This document shows positions 16,689 to 25,429 of a stretch of 64,000 nt of DNA, in pieces. The number at the start of each line of letters is the position of its first letter. Position 1 is the stretch's first letter. The position numbers and the translations under genes were made by a program. The stretch comes from an uncultured Bacteroidales bacterium (GTDB lineage: Bacteria; Bacteroidota; Bacteroidia; Bacteroidales; P3): positions 1 through 64,000 of the forward strand of contig ONCC01000025.1 in the NCBI GenBank assembly GCA_900316235.1, given 5' to 3'. The notes below the pieces were generated by a model. It did no database searches. It was given only the letters and a program-made list of their open reading frames with translations, and was not told where the DNA came from.

Positions 16689-16730
16689 TAAATGGAAGAT
16701 GCACATGAATATGGTATGTAAAAACGAATG

Positions 16731-16785
16731 TGTAAATCTTGAACAATTGATTGCTTGAACTGAGGTCGACGACCCTGTGAAGCCA
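16731..16785. repeat. Dispersed repeat, copy A
   Basis: The 38 bases 16731-16768 match 18807-18844 with three differences, and 16757-16785 (GAACTGAGGTCGACGACCCT and nine more bases) match 27249-27277 inside the flippase gene with three differences. So one repeat family is found between genes and within a coding sequence. Confidence 0.8.
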
Positions 16786-16894
16786 ACATTTGAATGCGGA
16801 AATGTGTAAATGCGTAAACGTGTTAGTGAATAACAGAATGTACTAATGTGTAAATGCGTGAGTGAAATTGAATATTTAATTTAAATAAAACCCG

Positions 16895-16902
16895 TATCTT
16901 TG
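16895..16902 (+). promoter_or_regulatory. -7 promoter element of the AlbA_2 gene
   Basis: TATCTTTG, an exact match to the Bacteroidota consensus, 77 bases upstream of the start codon and preceded by AT-rich DNA. Confidence 0.6.
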
Positions 16903-16979
16903 CACCGGAAATGGAGAATGTAAAATGCGTGAATGTGCGACTGTGTGAATGCGTGAGTAACCATGTAAAAAAATGAAAT

Positions 16980-18485
16980 ATGGCACTGCCAATTAACATT
17001 GAAGACTTGCTGAATAAGCACAAAGTTGAAAGTAACCGAATTGAATTTAAGAAGGGTTGGAATCCAACAAAGATATACCATAGTATCTGTGCCTTCGCAA
17101 ATGATTTTGACAATATAGGTGGTGGTTATATCCTTGTTGGTGTTGAGGAGAAAGACGGGATTGCTGTACGTCCAGTGACGGGAATACCATTAGATCAACT
17201 TGACAAAATACAGCGTGAAATGGTGAACTTCAACAATATGATGGATCCATTCTACTCTCCTCGCATATCTGTAGAAGAGGTCGATGACACTCACATTCTC
17301 GTAATCTGGGTTCCAAGCGGAATAAATAGACCCTATGCAGTACCAACAGATGTGAAATCAAAACACAAACAATACGCCTACTATATCCGCTATGGTACCA
17401 CATCAATAGAGGCAAAAGGGGAAAGACTTGACGAACTTCGAGAGATGGCCAATAGGGTGCCTTTCGATGACAGAGGTAACCCTGATATCCAAGCAACAGA
17501 TATTTCCACGACGCTGTTGCGTGATTACCTTGTGACTGTCAACAGCCGCTTGGCCAATGAGAATCTAACAGGTAATCTTCTGGACATCTTGGAGCAAATG
17601 AACTTGCTGGAAGGCCCTACAGAAAAACGCATGATAAAGAATGTCGCAGCGATGATGTTCTGCGACCAGCCGACAAAGTTCTTCCCCGTTTCTCAAGTGG
17701 AAATTGTAACATTCCCAGAAGGGAGAGAGAGAAATCCAAATAATCTTGTTGAAGCACCAATTATTAAAGGGTCCGTACCTTATATGATTCGTGAGGCGCT
17801 AAACTATCTTCGCACAAATGTGATTAAAGAACAAATAATTAAGCCGAAGGACGATGAGAGGTCAATACGGTTCTTTAATTATCCTTATCAAGCATTGGAA
17901 GAGGCCGTTGTCAACGCATTATACCATAGGAATTACCAACTAAGAGAACCCGTTGAAATTACCATAGAGCCCGAGAGAATCACAATCCTTAGCCATGCTG
18001 GCCCAGATCGTTCTATCAGTTTAAAGGCCATAAAAGAAGCGAAAATATTGCGTTCACGACGTTATCGCAACCGTCGTCTCGGTGAGTTCTTGAAAGAACT
18101 AGACTTGACCGAGGGGCGCGCAACAGGTATTCCCACCATACAGGAAGAGCTCCGAAAGAATGGTTCAGGAAAGGCCGTTATTGAAACCGATGACGACAGG
18201 ACTTATTTCTTGATGGACATACCCTGTCATCCATATTGGCATCAAAATGTCGAGAAGGAGAGTTTAAATGATATGGTAGAAAATAACATATTATCCTCTC
18301 GTCAAAAACAAATCATTCAGTTGATTCAAAACACCCCTCATGTTACACAGATTGAGATGGCAAGAAAACTTAATGTAAGCCGACAAACCATTTATAGAGA
18401 TATTACATATTTGGCTTCTATAGAGATAATTGTAAGAGAGGGATCTAATAAAAAAGGCTATTGGATTATAGCTGATTTACAATAA
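16980..18485 (+). CDS. AlbA_2/Schlafen-like ATP-binding regulator
   Basis: 501 residues in three parts: an AlbA_2 (Schlafen-like) domain from about 12 to 135, opening with ESNRIEFKKGW and IGGGYILVGVEE; an HATPase_c_4-type ATP-binding domain with EEAVVNALYHRNY and GRATGIPTIQEELRKNG, about 295-405; and a C-terminal helix-turn-helix with QIEMARKLNVSRQTIYRDI, about 450-475. Proteins of this build are common in Bacteroidota, usually annotated as putative transcriptional regulators or RNA-binding proteins; related Schlafen-like proteins act in antiviral defence in other hosts. It lies in a defence island, alone in its transcript. The last two codons and the stop are part of a 12-bp tandem array, and a relic of a paralogue with the same end lies about 1 kb downstream. 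Confidence 0.8.
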   Translation: MALPINIEDLLNKHKVESNRIEFKKGWNPTKIYHSICAFANDFDNIGGGYILVGVEEKDGIAVRPVTGIPLDQLDKIQREMVNFNNMMDPFYSPRISVEEVDDTHILVIWVPSGINRPYAVPTDVKSKHKQYAYYIRYGTTSIEAKGERLDELREMANRVPFDDRGNPDIQATDISTTLLRDYLVTVNSRLANENLTGNLLDILEQMNLLEGPTEKRMIKNVAAMMFCDQPTKFFPVSQVEIVTFPEGRERNPNNLVEAPIIKGSVPYMIREALNYLRTNVIKEQIIKPKDDERSIRFFNYPYQALEEAVVNALYHRNYQLREPVEITIEPERITILSHAGPDRSISLKAIKEAKILRSRRYRNRRLGEFLKELDLTEGRATGIPTIQEELRKNGSGKAVIETDDDRTYFLMDIPCHPYWHQNVEKESLNDMVENNILSSRQKQIIQLIQNTPHVTQIEMARKLNVSRQTIYRDITYLASIEIIVREGSNKKGYWIIADLQ

Positions 18486-18560
18486 ATGTTACAATAAATG
18501 TTACAATAAATGTTACAATAAATGTTACAATAAAGTTTACAATAAAGTTTACAATAAATA
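18477..18560. repeat. Seven tandem 12-bp units starting in the last codons of the AlbA_2 gene
   Basis: Seven contiguous units: four TTACAATAAATG, two TTACAATAAAGT and one TTACAATAAATA. The first unit supplies the final Leu-Gln-stop of the AlbA_2 protein. As the unit is a multiple of three and carries an in-frame TAA, changes in copy number cannot alter the protein. A four-unit relative stands in the same position after the relic at 19441. Confidence 0.9.
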
Positions 18561-18806
18561 ATGCATATCATAGAGGAGATTTATAAATATTTGAATGCGA
18601 TATAGACCTAAACATTTATAAGTGAATGCGTGTGCCGAAGGCTACGAGCCGAAGGCCATGAGTACCTTGAAAATAGATATAATGCAGCGAATAACACCTT
18701 TGAAATTAATTAATGAAGTGAGTTAATGTGATTTTCGCTAGATTTGATTTTTTTTCAGTGGGGCTCAAATCCTGTAGAACAGGCAAAAGGTATAAATGTG
18801 CAAATT

Positions 18807-18893
18807 TGTAAATCTTGAATAATCGATTGCTTAAACTGAGGTCGGCTGTATGGTTAAGGGTTCACGGTTAAGAGTTCACGGTTAAGGGTTCAA
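18807..18893. repeat. Dispersed repeat copy B and three 14-bp tandem units
   Basis: 18807-18844 is the second copy of the repeat at 16731. Directly after it come three 14-bp units, GGTTAAGGGTTCAC, GGTTAAGAGTTCAC and GGTTAAGGGTTCA, at 18852-18893. The 650-base stretch 18486-19141 contains no gene that I can support; it is made of this array, further GTGAATGCG tracts and the 32-base-period repeats described separately. Confidence 0.8.
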
Positions 18894-18992
18894 AGAGAAT
18901 GCGTGAATGCTAATATTTACTTCTGACTTCTAATTTCTAAGTGAAAATGCGGGAATAGAACCGATTATCAATTTTTCATAATGGCATATTAT

Positions 18993-19134
18993 TGCAAAAA
19001 GTTACATAATTACCCTTTCTGCATTTGCAAAAAGTTGTATTATTTTTTATTTAATCCTGCAAAAAGTTGTAATTTTTCTCATATTAATCTACAAAAAGTT
19101 GTATTTTTGTATCTTGAAATCCAGAAAGTTATTA
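18993..19134. repeat. Five direct repeats of TGCAAAAAGTTGTA at a 32-base period
   Basis: Copies start at 18993, 19026, 19058, 19090 and about 19120: TGCAAAAAGTTACA, two exact TGCAAAAAGTTGTA, TACAAAAAGTTGTA and a weaker CCAGAAAGTTATTA. Start-to-start distances are 33, 32, 32 and about 31, near three helical turns. The array ends just before the ATG of the BRO-N relic, so it may be an operator for that gene or its missing partner. Confidence 0.75.
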
Positions 19135-19141
19135 TTTGAAT

Positions 19142-19453
19142 ATGACAAAGAAGCAAGCGATACAGCTGTTTGAAGAAAAGAAGGTTCGTACCGTTTGGGA
19201 CGATCAGGCCGAGAAGTGGTACTTCTCCATTGTAGATGTGGTGGAGGTACTGACTGAAAGCTCCAACCCACAAACCTATTGGAGGGTATTGAAAAACCGG
19301 TTAAAGAAAGAGGGCAACGAAACCGTTACAAATTGTAACGCTTTCAAACTTCAAGCCGCCGACGGAAAGATGCGACTGACGGATGTGGCTTATACCGAAC
19401 AGCTTTTCCGTCTGATTCAATCCATAGAGATATTTCCTATATGTCTGCCATAA
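19142..19453 (+). pseudogene. Truncated BRO-N (phage antirepressor-like) gene
   Basis: About 95 codons encode the N-terminal BRO domain: KKQAIQLFEEKKVRTVWDD, then EKWYFSIVDVVEVLTESSNP, YWRVLKNRLKKEG and the LTDVAYTEQLFRLIQSI end. Full proteins of this type continue for roughly another 150-200 residues. Here the homology stops at QSI and an unrelated EIFPICLP precedes the stop, exactly where the tail of an AlbA_2 gene begins in another frame. BRO-N proteins are found in phages and as antirepressor-like host proteins. The gene is cut by a deletion that fused it to the next relic. Confidence 0.75.
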
Positions 19454-19515
19454 AGGTAATTAGAAGGGTTGGGTCCGATAAAAAAGGGTATTGGATTATA
19501 TCTGTGTTACAATAA
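19441..19515 (+). pseudogene. C-terminal relic of a second AlbA_2-type gene
   Basis: The frame reads VIRRVGSDKKGYWIISVLQ then stop, against IIVREGSNKKGYWIIADLQ at the end of the intact AlbA_2 protein at 16980-18485. The final Leu-Gln-stop again lies in the first unit of a 12-bp array. Only about 24 codons remain, joined to the truncated BRO-N gene. Confidence 0.75.
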
Positions 19516-19554
19516 ATGTTACAGTAAACTTTACATTAAATTTTACAATAAATT
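19507..19554. repeat. Four tandem 12-bp units after the AlbA_2 relic
   Basis: TTACAATAAATG, TTACAGTAAACT, TTACATTAAATT and TTACAATAAATT. This is a diverged copy of the array at 18477-18560 and reaches within six bases of the start codon of the thioesterase gene, so it forms that gene's leader. Confidence 0.85.
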
Positions 19555-19559
19555 TTACT

Positions 19560-19943
19560 ATGATACAAACAGGAATCAAAGGCCGTCTGGAAGAGACGGT
19601 GACGGCGGAGATGAGTGCCGCGCGTGTGGGAAGCGGGCTGGTGGATGTGTTCGCTACGCCGATGATGATAGCATTGGTCGAGAAGACCTGCAACGAGAGC
19701 GTGCTGCCCTACCTCGACGAGGGGCAGGGTACCGTGGGTACGTTGGTCAACGTGGTGCATACTTCCGCAACGCCTATCGGCATGCGTGTGTGGTGCGAGA
19801 GCGAGTTGGTTGAAGTCGACCGCCGAAGGTTGGTGTTCAAAGTGAAAGCCTTCGACGAATGCGGACCCATCGGCGAAGGCTCTCATGAGCGTTTTATTAT
19901 CGACACCGCGAAATTCTTTGAAAAAGTAAAGGCCAAGATGTGA
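19560..19943 (+). CDS. Thioesterase of the FlK-like hot-dog family
   Basis: 127 residues from the ATG after the repeat array; the frame is open further upstream but only through repeat sequence. The pattern VGSGLVDVFATPMMIALVEKTC, then GQGTVGTLVNVVHTSATPIG and FKVKAFDECGPIGEGSHERFII, matches the fluoroacetyl-CoA thioesterase-like hot-dog family widespread in bacteria. These proteins hydrolyse small acyl-CoA esters; the Thr, Glu and His of the family's active site are plausible at the T of CNESV-preceding EKT, E and H of VVHT. The natural substrate is unknown. It is followed by a hairpin shared with the converging fabD gene. Confidence 0.75.
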   Translation: MIQTGIKGRLEETVTAEMSAARVGSGLVDVFATPMMIALVEKTCNESVLPYLDEGQGTVGTLVNVVHTSATPIGMRVWCESELVEVDRRRLVFKVKAFDECGPIGEGSHERFIIDTAKFFEKVKAKM

Positions 19944-19955
19944 ATCTTGGCCTTT
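19928..19955. terminator. Bidirectional terminator between the thioesterase gene and fabD
   Basis: A 12-bp perfect stem, AAAGGCCAAGAT/ATCTTGGCCTTT, around GTGA, which includes the thioesterase stop codon. T-rich DNA follows on both strands, fitting termination of the two converging genes. Confidence 0.75.
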
Positions 19956-19974
19956 ATTCATTTTATTTTGCCGA

Positions 19975-20853
19975 TTATTCTGCTGAGTGGGCGTTGGCGT
20001 CGGGATTGACACGTTTCACCATGCCTTGCAGGGCGGTGCCGGGGCCGACCTCGATGAACTCGTCGGCACCGTCTTTGAGCATGTTCTGCACGGTGTAGGT
20101 CCAGCGGACGGGCGAGGTGAGCTGCATGAGGAGGTTCTTCTTGATCTCAGCGGGGTCGCTGTGCGGCAGGGCGTCGACATTCTGGTAGATGGGGCAGACG
20201 GGCATGCGGAACTCCGTGCGCTCGATGGCTTCGGCCAGCTCCACGCGGGCGGGCTCCATCAGGGGGCTGTGGAAGGCACCACCCACCGCCAGTGGCAGGG
20301 CTTTACCCTTGGCCTCTTTAATCTTCTCGCAGGCAGCAGCCACACCCTCGTTGGTGCCGCTGATGACCAGCTGGCCGGGGCAGTTGTAGTTGGCTGGCAC
20401 CACCACCTGGTCGGTGATGGAGGCGCAGATATCCTCGATGGTCTTGTCGTCGAGCTTCAGGGCAGCGGCCATGGTCGAGGGAGTCTTCTCGCAGCATTTC
20501 TGCATGGCGTTGGCACGGGCGATGACGAGTCTCAAGCCGTCCTCAAAGCTCATGGCGCCAGCGGCGACGAGGGCGGAGAACTCGCCCAGCGAGTGGCCAC
20601 CCACCATGTCGGGCTTAAAGCTCTCGCCCATATATTTAGCTAGAATGACGCTGTGGAGGAAGATGGCGGGCTGTGTCACCTTGGTTTGTTTGAGGTCTTC
20701 CGGCGTACCGGCGAACATAAGGTCGGTGATACGGAAACCGATGATTTCATTGGCTTTTTCAAACATGGCGCGGCACTCTTCATTGCCGTCATAAAGATTT
20801 TTACCCATGCCCACAAACTGGGCTCCCTGTCCAGGGAAAACGTATGCTTTCAT
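19975..20853 (-). CDS. fabD: Malonyl-CoA:ACP transacylase
   Basis: 292 residues, full length for FabD. It transfers malonyl from CoA to acyl carrier protein, supplying the elongation unit of fatty acid synthesis in the cytoplasm. PGQGAQ lies at 7-12, the nucleophile elbow GHSLG at 86-90 with Ser88, Arg113 in LVIARANAM and the catalytic His195 in AFHSPLM. The gene is monocistronic, with an 8-bp-arm palindrome (GTTATATT/AATATAAC, 20872-20889) in its upstream region. No other fab genes are nearby. Confidence 0.95.
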   Translation of the reverse strand: MKAYVFPGQGAQFVGMGKNLYDGNEECRAMFEKANEIIGFRITDLMFAGTPEDLKQTKVTQPAIFLHSVILAKYMGESFKPDMVGGHSLGEFSALVAAGAMSFEDGLRLVIARANAMQKCCEKTPSTMAAALKLDDKTIEDICASITDQVVVPANYNCPGQLVISGTNEGVAAACEKIKEAKGKALPLAVGGAFHSPLMEPARVELAEAIERTEFRMPVCPIYQNVDALPHSDPAEIKKNLLMQLTSPVRWTYTVQNMLKDGADEFIEVGPGTALQGMVKRVNPDANAHSAE

Positions 20854-20871
20854 TCAGTCGTTTTGTTATTA

Positions 20872-20889
20872 GTTATATTTGAATATAAC
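20872..20889 (-). promoter_or_regulatory. Palindrome upstream of fabD
   Basis: GTTATATT-TG-AATATAAC, 19 bases before the fabD start codon. Its position fits an operator or a 5' leader hairpin; there is no direct evidence for either. Confidence 0.35.
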
Positions 20890-20929
20890 GAGAACCACGG
20901 TAAGATATTGTGTGGCACATTATAGATTA

Positions 20930-22285
20930 TTACTTTGTTTGACCATGCTGCAAATCGAGCAGTCGGCGACGTGCCACAATATATGTTGTGCTTCGGTCTG
21001 TGATGGCGTTCTGAGCCTGCAGAAGCAGTGTGTGAGCTTGTAGCACATCGTTGAGTGTATTGGTGCCGGCGGTATAGTTGAGATTGGCCAGACGGTAGTT
21101 TTCTTTGGCAATCTCCAGCGCGGAGGAATCGGACTTGAGCAACATGTAGGAGTCGACCATGTCACGATAGGCTTTCTCCTCTTCCAGTGACATCATGCGG
21201 TTGAAGTTGTCTTGTTTGAGACGTGCTTCTTCTATACGTATGTTGTGTTGGCGCAGCTTGTGGGAGGTCTCCCACCAAGAGGTCAGTGGCACCGACAGGG
21301 AAAGCACCCCTATGACATTACCTGAGGGATTGTTTTTGATGATGTTTCCATAATAGGCGATGCCAAGGAGTGTGAGTTGCGGGAGCGCCTCACCGAGAGT
21401 CAAGCGTCGATTCAACTCTTCAGCCTCGACACTGAGTTGCAGTAACCGTCTCTCGGGGCGGTTGGAGGCACCATCGGTGAAGGTCAGGAGGTCGGGGCGG
21501 GTGAGTTGCTCGTCTGCAAAGACAAGGTCGTCGCTGTATTCGATGCCGATCTGGCAGCAGAGCAGGCGTTTGGAAAGGCGGATGCCGCTACTGAGCTGTT
21601 GCTGGTTGGCCAGCATCTCATTTCTCTTGAGTTGTATTTGCAACGCGTCGGCACGGGTGACGAGACCATTGGCAAGGGCCGACTGAACTGTGCGGTCGAG
21701 GGAGTCGATAAGTGCTAGCGCCGAGGTTACCGTGGCTACTTTCTGTTGCAACCCCACCACCAGAAAATATGTCGACTCGATGTTCTCTATCACGTCGCGA
21801 ATCTTCATCTCGGACTGCAACTCGGCAGCCTCGACACCCAACTTGGCCAACTTGTTACCGGTGACAATGCGTCCACCGGCATAGATAGGCTGGGCGGCGA
21901 CCACTGAACTGGAGACACCTTTTTTCATCAGCGTTAGCTCATTCTGAATATCGCTACCGGAGGAGGAGAAAGCATCATAGATGTCCTGGAGGAGTTCTCT
22001 CATGTCGCCCGACTGGACATCCTCGATGCCAAATTGAACAACCGGAGAGGCTGCAAAGTAGCCCAGTCCCGAGAGTTGCACTTGGGGGAAATATTTGGTG
22101 AATACCTGCTTCTTCACCTCTTGGGCTTGCAGGATATCCATTTGCGAGGTGCGTATGTCTACATTGTTCCGTCGCGCCAAAGCAAGACAACTGTCGAGAG
22201 TCAGGGTCTGGGCAAATAACTCAACTTGGGGTGCAGAAAGCAGGCTGGCGCAGAGCAGGGCCTTGAAAAATATGTTATGTTTCAT
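20930..22285 (-). CDS. TolC-family outer membrane efflux protein
   Basis: 451 residues with a signal peptide (cleavage likely after LFAQ, about residue 26) and the two repeated coiled-coil OEP domains of TolC. The start TLTLDSCLALARRNNVDI is the usual first helix, and the second repeat has NYRLANLNYTAGTNTLNDVL near the end. It forms the outer membrane channel of a tripartite pump. It lies three bases after the RND pump gene and is the last of a three-gene operon with its adaptor, all on this strand. Confidence 0.9.
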   Translation of the reverse strand: MKHNIFFKALLCASLLSAPQVELFAQTLTLDSCLALARRNNVDIRTSQMDILQAQEVKKQVFTKYFPQVQLSGLGYFAASPVVQFGIEDVQSGDMRELLQDIYDAFSSSGSDIQNELTLMKKGVSSSVVAAQPIYAGGRIVTGNKLAKLGVEAAELQSEMKIRDVIENIESTYFLVVGLQQKVATVTSALALIDSLDRTVQSALANGLVTRADALQIQLKRNEMLANQQQLSSGIRLSKRLLCCQIGIEYSDDLVFADEQLTRPDLLTFTDGASNRPERRLLQLSVEAEELNRRLTLGEALPQLTLLGIAYYGNIIKNNPSGNVIGVLSLSVPLTSWWETSHKLRQHNIRIEEARLKQDNFNRMMSLEEEKAYRDMVDSYMLLKSDSSALEIAKENYRLANLNYTAGTNTLNDVLQAHTLLLQAQNAITDRSTTYIVARRRLLDLQHGQTK

Positions 22286-22288
22286 TTC

Positions 22289-25200
22289 TCAATTGCTAAG
22301 TTTAATTGTGTGAATCGGACGGAAGTTCTGACGTTTCTTGTTTTCAAAAGCCACACAATAGGCCACGGGGAGGATGGTGATGACCAAGGGTAGGGTGAAG
22401 AGGGTGCCGAAGCAGATGACCACACCCATAGGCATCCATAGCAAGGTGCCTGCCAGAATCATGGGCACCACGCCCAGAGCCGTCGTTGCCGAGGTGAGGA
22501 AAATGGGACGCATACGTCGCAAGCCAGCCTGGTAGGCGGCCTCGGAGACCGAGAGGTTCTTGTTTCGCAACTCGGCTACATAATCATACATGATGATGGC
22601 GTTTCGCACAATGATACCCACCAAGGAGATGAGTCCTAGTGTCGCCGAGATGGAGAAATCGAGTCCGAAGAGCCACAATCCGAAGGCGGTGCCGAAGATG
22701 CACAACACTGCCATCGAGATGGACAGTACCGAAATACCCAACTTGCCGTAGTGGATGATGAGCACCAGGAACATGACGCATACTGCCGCTATCACCGCCA
22801 TCATCAGGCCCGGCAAGAGTTCTTCGGTGTAAGCTTTGGTGCCTCCTGGTTCCACGGTGACCCCTTCGGGGATTTCCATCTTTTTGAATTCTTTATCAAC
22901 TTTAAAGTATTCGTGGATTTGTCCGGCTCCGGCTATAACATCAGCAGAAACGGTGACGCATCGCAATCCATTACGGTGGGGCATGTTGTTATGATGGAAA
23001 CGAGGTTGGATGTCGGCAATCTGACGCAGAGGTACCCATGCTCCGGGGTTTGCACACGGTACTAACAGGTCGCCCAACGACCCATAGTCGATATGTTGTT
23101 TGTCCTCGGAGTAGATGGATATGGGAATGTTGTAGTCTCCTTCCCACAAGGAGGAAAGGGTGGTTCCCGACAACGCACTGCTGAGGTAAAGGGAGAGCGT
23201 GGACTGTGTAATGCCCAGTCGGTTGGCCTCTTCGGTTTTCAGCACCACGTCGACCATCTCCTCGGTTTCGTCATAGTCGGAATGGACATAGAACAGGTTG
23301 GGATTCTGTTTCATGATGCGCAACAACGAGTCGCGGACCATCGCTATGTCATTGTAGTTGTCGCCTTTCACATAGAATTCAATGGGAGACATCGTGGACT
23401 GGTAGTCCATCTGCTTGAAACGTATCTGGGCGTTGGGGAAGATGTTCTCGTATTTCTGTGCATATTCCGCAATGAGTTCCTTTGTGGCCTCTTCGCTTAC
23501 GGTATTGACAATGAATTGGGCGTAGTTGTCAGAGGCTAGCTGCGGAGCGTAGGTCATGTGGAAGCGCGGTGACGACATGCCAACGAACGAAGTGACACTT
23601 GCCACTCGCTTGTCATTCATCAGAATGGCCGACAGCGAATCGGCCACGATGCCGGTTTCCTCTATCGACGAGCTAGCCGCCATGTGAATCTCGACGGCGA
23701 AACTGTCGCGTTCGGCCTTGGGCAGAATCTGTATGTTAATGAGTAAAAAGAAGAATACGCCGAGCACCACAGATAGAACGCCTATTGCCAAGGTGAGTTT
23801 TTTATGGCGGAAGCAGCGGTCGAGCAGCCACTTGTATCCTTCCTGTAGCCAGTCGAAGAATCTGTCTTGGATTTGGCTCATTTTGGAAACCTTTTGACTG
23901 GTCGATCGGTTGATAATACGTGAGGAAAGGAAGGGAATGACCAGGATGGCATAAAGGAAACTACAAGCCAGTGCTATTAAGATCGTCCAGGGGAAGAGTC
24001 CGATGAAGTCACCCATCACGTTGCCCTTCAAGATGGCAATGGCAGGGAAGAACATCATAGCAATCGAGGCGGTGGCAAAGAGCATGGAACTGGATAGCTT
24101 GGTGGTTGACACTGCTGCCGAGTACCATCGCGAATGACCTGCATGTAGCAGGTCTGTGTATCCATCGATGACCACCACTGAGTCATCAACTATCATACCC
24201 AGCACTGCGATGAGGGCAGCAAGTGTCACAGTATTCAACTCGAAGCCCAGGAAATACATGATGCCCAGTGTGGCAGCGATGCAGATGGGTACGGAGGTAG
24301 AGCTGACCAAGGCGGTGCGTAGGGGGAAGAGCATAAGCATCACGATGATGACCACCAGGATGGCTTCGATGAGGTCTTTCAGGAAGGAGCGTACAGAGCG
24401 GTCGACGACTTTAGGCTGGTCGGTGATACGGTGGATGTGAATATCGGGGGTGAGGGTCTGCTCGTAATCCTTGATGATTTTCTCCACCTTATTGCCGAAG
24501 TCCACCACATTATTGCCCGAGCGCATCTCTATGGAGAGCATCACGCAACGGTTGTCTCTCACGGCGGTATCGCTGTATTTGATATGAGGTTTTGCTTCCT
24601 CATAGCGAGATTCAATAGTGGCCACATCGCGCAGGCGTAGCGTCTGTCCGGTCACTGGATCGGCAAAGACGACCAGTTCGTTCAAATCAGCGATGCTGCC
24701 GTAAGGTATTGACACATGCACCATAGCACTACCTTCGGTGTTGGTCACACGGCCCGAAATGGTTCTGAATCCATGTGCGGCAAGTTCGGCTGACACCATT
24801 GCGGGAGAGATGGCATACTGCGTGAGTTTCATGGGGTCCATGTGGACAGCTATCTCTTCTTTCTGGTCACCCACAGTGCTTATCCTTCCCATCTCAGGGA
24901 TGCTGCGCAACTTGGCCGAAAGTTGTTGGGAGATGGCCTCCAACTCACGAGGCGAGCGTTCTTTGCTCTCGATGGCTAACAGCAGCGACGAAGCGTCGCC
25001 GAAGTCGTCGATGACAGCTGTCGCCACCACACCTTGCGGCAGGCTGGTGATCCTGAAGAGCGTCAATCCCTCACGGATGCGCGACCAGGTAACTTTGGGG
25101 TCTCCGTCCGAATGCACCAGCGAGACGAAGATATACAACATGCCATTCTTGCTGTAGGAGTAGGTCTTGGTCTTGTCGACATCGGTGAAGGTGAACAGGT

Positions 25201-25414
25201 AGTCCTCCACTTTGCCGGCGACCTGCTCCTCGATTTCTTCGGCGGTGGCACCGGGATAGATTACAGCAACAACACCCTGCTTGATTGCAACGGAGGGGAA
25301 CTCGTTCTTGTTTAGATGAGGTAGGGCATAAAAACCTAGGGCGATGATAATAATAATGGTAAACGCGAGCATCGGAAAACTCCGCATCGCGCCTTCAATC
25401 ATATTGGTTTTCAT
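22289..25414 (-). CDS. RND-family efflux pump, inner membrane subunit
   Basis: 1041 residues, the normal size, with the 12-helix, two-porter-domain build of AcrB-like transporters. Helix 1 is at about 14-34; the proton-relay segment GMIVDDSVVVIDGYTDL lies near residue 410; the second half repeats the pattern with GLISLVGIIVRNAIIMYDYV near 940. It uses the proton gradient to export substrates through the adaptor and TolC partners encoded beside it. The substrate cannot be told: the sequence looks like the multidrug (HAE-type) group rather than heavy metal pumps. It starts 16 bases after the adaptor gene's stop. Confidence 0.92.
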   Translation of the reverse strand: MKTNMIEGAMRSFPMLAFTIIIIIALGFYALPHLNKNEFPSVAIKQGVVAVIYPGATAEEIEEQVAGKVEDYLFTFTDVDKTKTYSYSKNGMLYIFVSLVHSDGDPKVTWSRIREGLTLFRITSLPQGVVATAVIDDFGDASSLLLAIESKERSPRELEAISQQLSAKLRSIPEMGRISTVGDQKEEIAVHMDPMKLTQYAISPAMVSAELAAHGFRTISGRVTNTEGSAMVHVSIPYGSIADLNELVVFADPVTGQTLRLRDVATIESRYEEAKPHIKYSDTAVRDNRCVMLSIEMRSGNNVVDFGNKVEKIIKDYEQTLTPDIHIHRITDQPKVVDRSVRSFLKDLIEAILVVIIVMLMLFPLRTALVSSTSVPICIAATLGIMYFLGFELNTVTLAALIAVLGMIVDDSVVVIDGYTDLLHAGHSRWYSAAVSTTKLSSSMLFATASIAMMFFPAIAILKGNVMGDFIGLFPWTILIALACSFLYAILVIPFLSSRIINRSTSQKVSKMSQIQDRFFDWLQEGYKWLLDRCFRHKKLTLAIGVLSVVLGVFFFLLINIQILPKAERDSFAVEIHMAASSSIEETGIVADSLSAILMNDKRVASVTSFVGMSSPRFHMTYAPQLASDNYAQFIVNTVSEEATKELIAEYAQKYENIFPNAQIRFKQMDYQSTMSPIEFYVKGDNYNDIAMVRDSLLRIMKQNPNLFYVHSDYDETEEMVDVVLKTEEANRLGITQSTLSLYLSSALSGTTLSSLWEGDYNIPISIYSEDKQHIDYGSLGDLLVPCANPGAWVPLRQIADIQPRFHHNNMPHRNGLRCVTVSADVIAGAGQIHEYFKVDKEFKKMEIPEGVTVEPGGTKAYTEELLPGLMMAVIAAVCVMFLVLIIHYGKLGISVLSISMAVLCIFGTAFGLWLFGLDFSISATLGLISLVGIIVRNAIIMYDYVAELRNKNLSVSEAAYQAGLRRMRPIFLTSATTALGVVPMILAGTLLWMPMGVVICFGTLFTLPLVITILPVAYCVAFENKKRQNFRPIHTIKLSN

Positions 25415-25429
25415 AGACGCATCCCCCTA

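Larger units (their letters stand above)
16720..16975. repeat. AATGTGTAAATGCGTGA minisatellite tracts
   Basis: The gap between AbiH and the AlbA_2 gene is largely built of variants of AATGTGTAAATGCGTGA, before and after the promoter at 16895. Tracts of the same type occur at 1290-1325, 1912-1950, 18615-18635 and 18893-18955. Part of the array lies in the 5' leader of the AlbA_2 gene, so copy number could affect its expression. Confidence 0.7.

Noticed and set aside
16823-17113. Minus-strand frame upstream of the AlbA_2 gene with repeated Thr-His-Ser-Arg
   Set aside because: It is a translation of the AATGCGTGA minisatellite and crosses the AlbA_2 start.
18993-19134. Possible small CRISPR array, because repeats have a regular 32-base period
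   Set aside because: Repeats are only 14 bases, spacers are AT-rich and about 18 bases, copies are degenerate and no cas genes are present.
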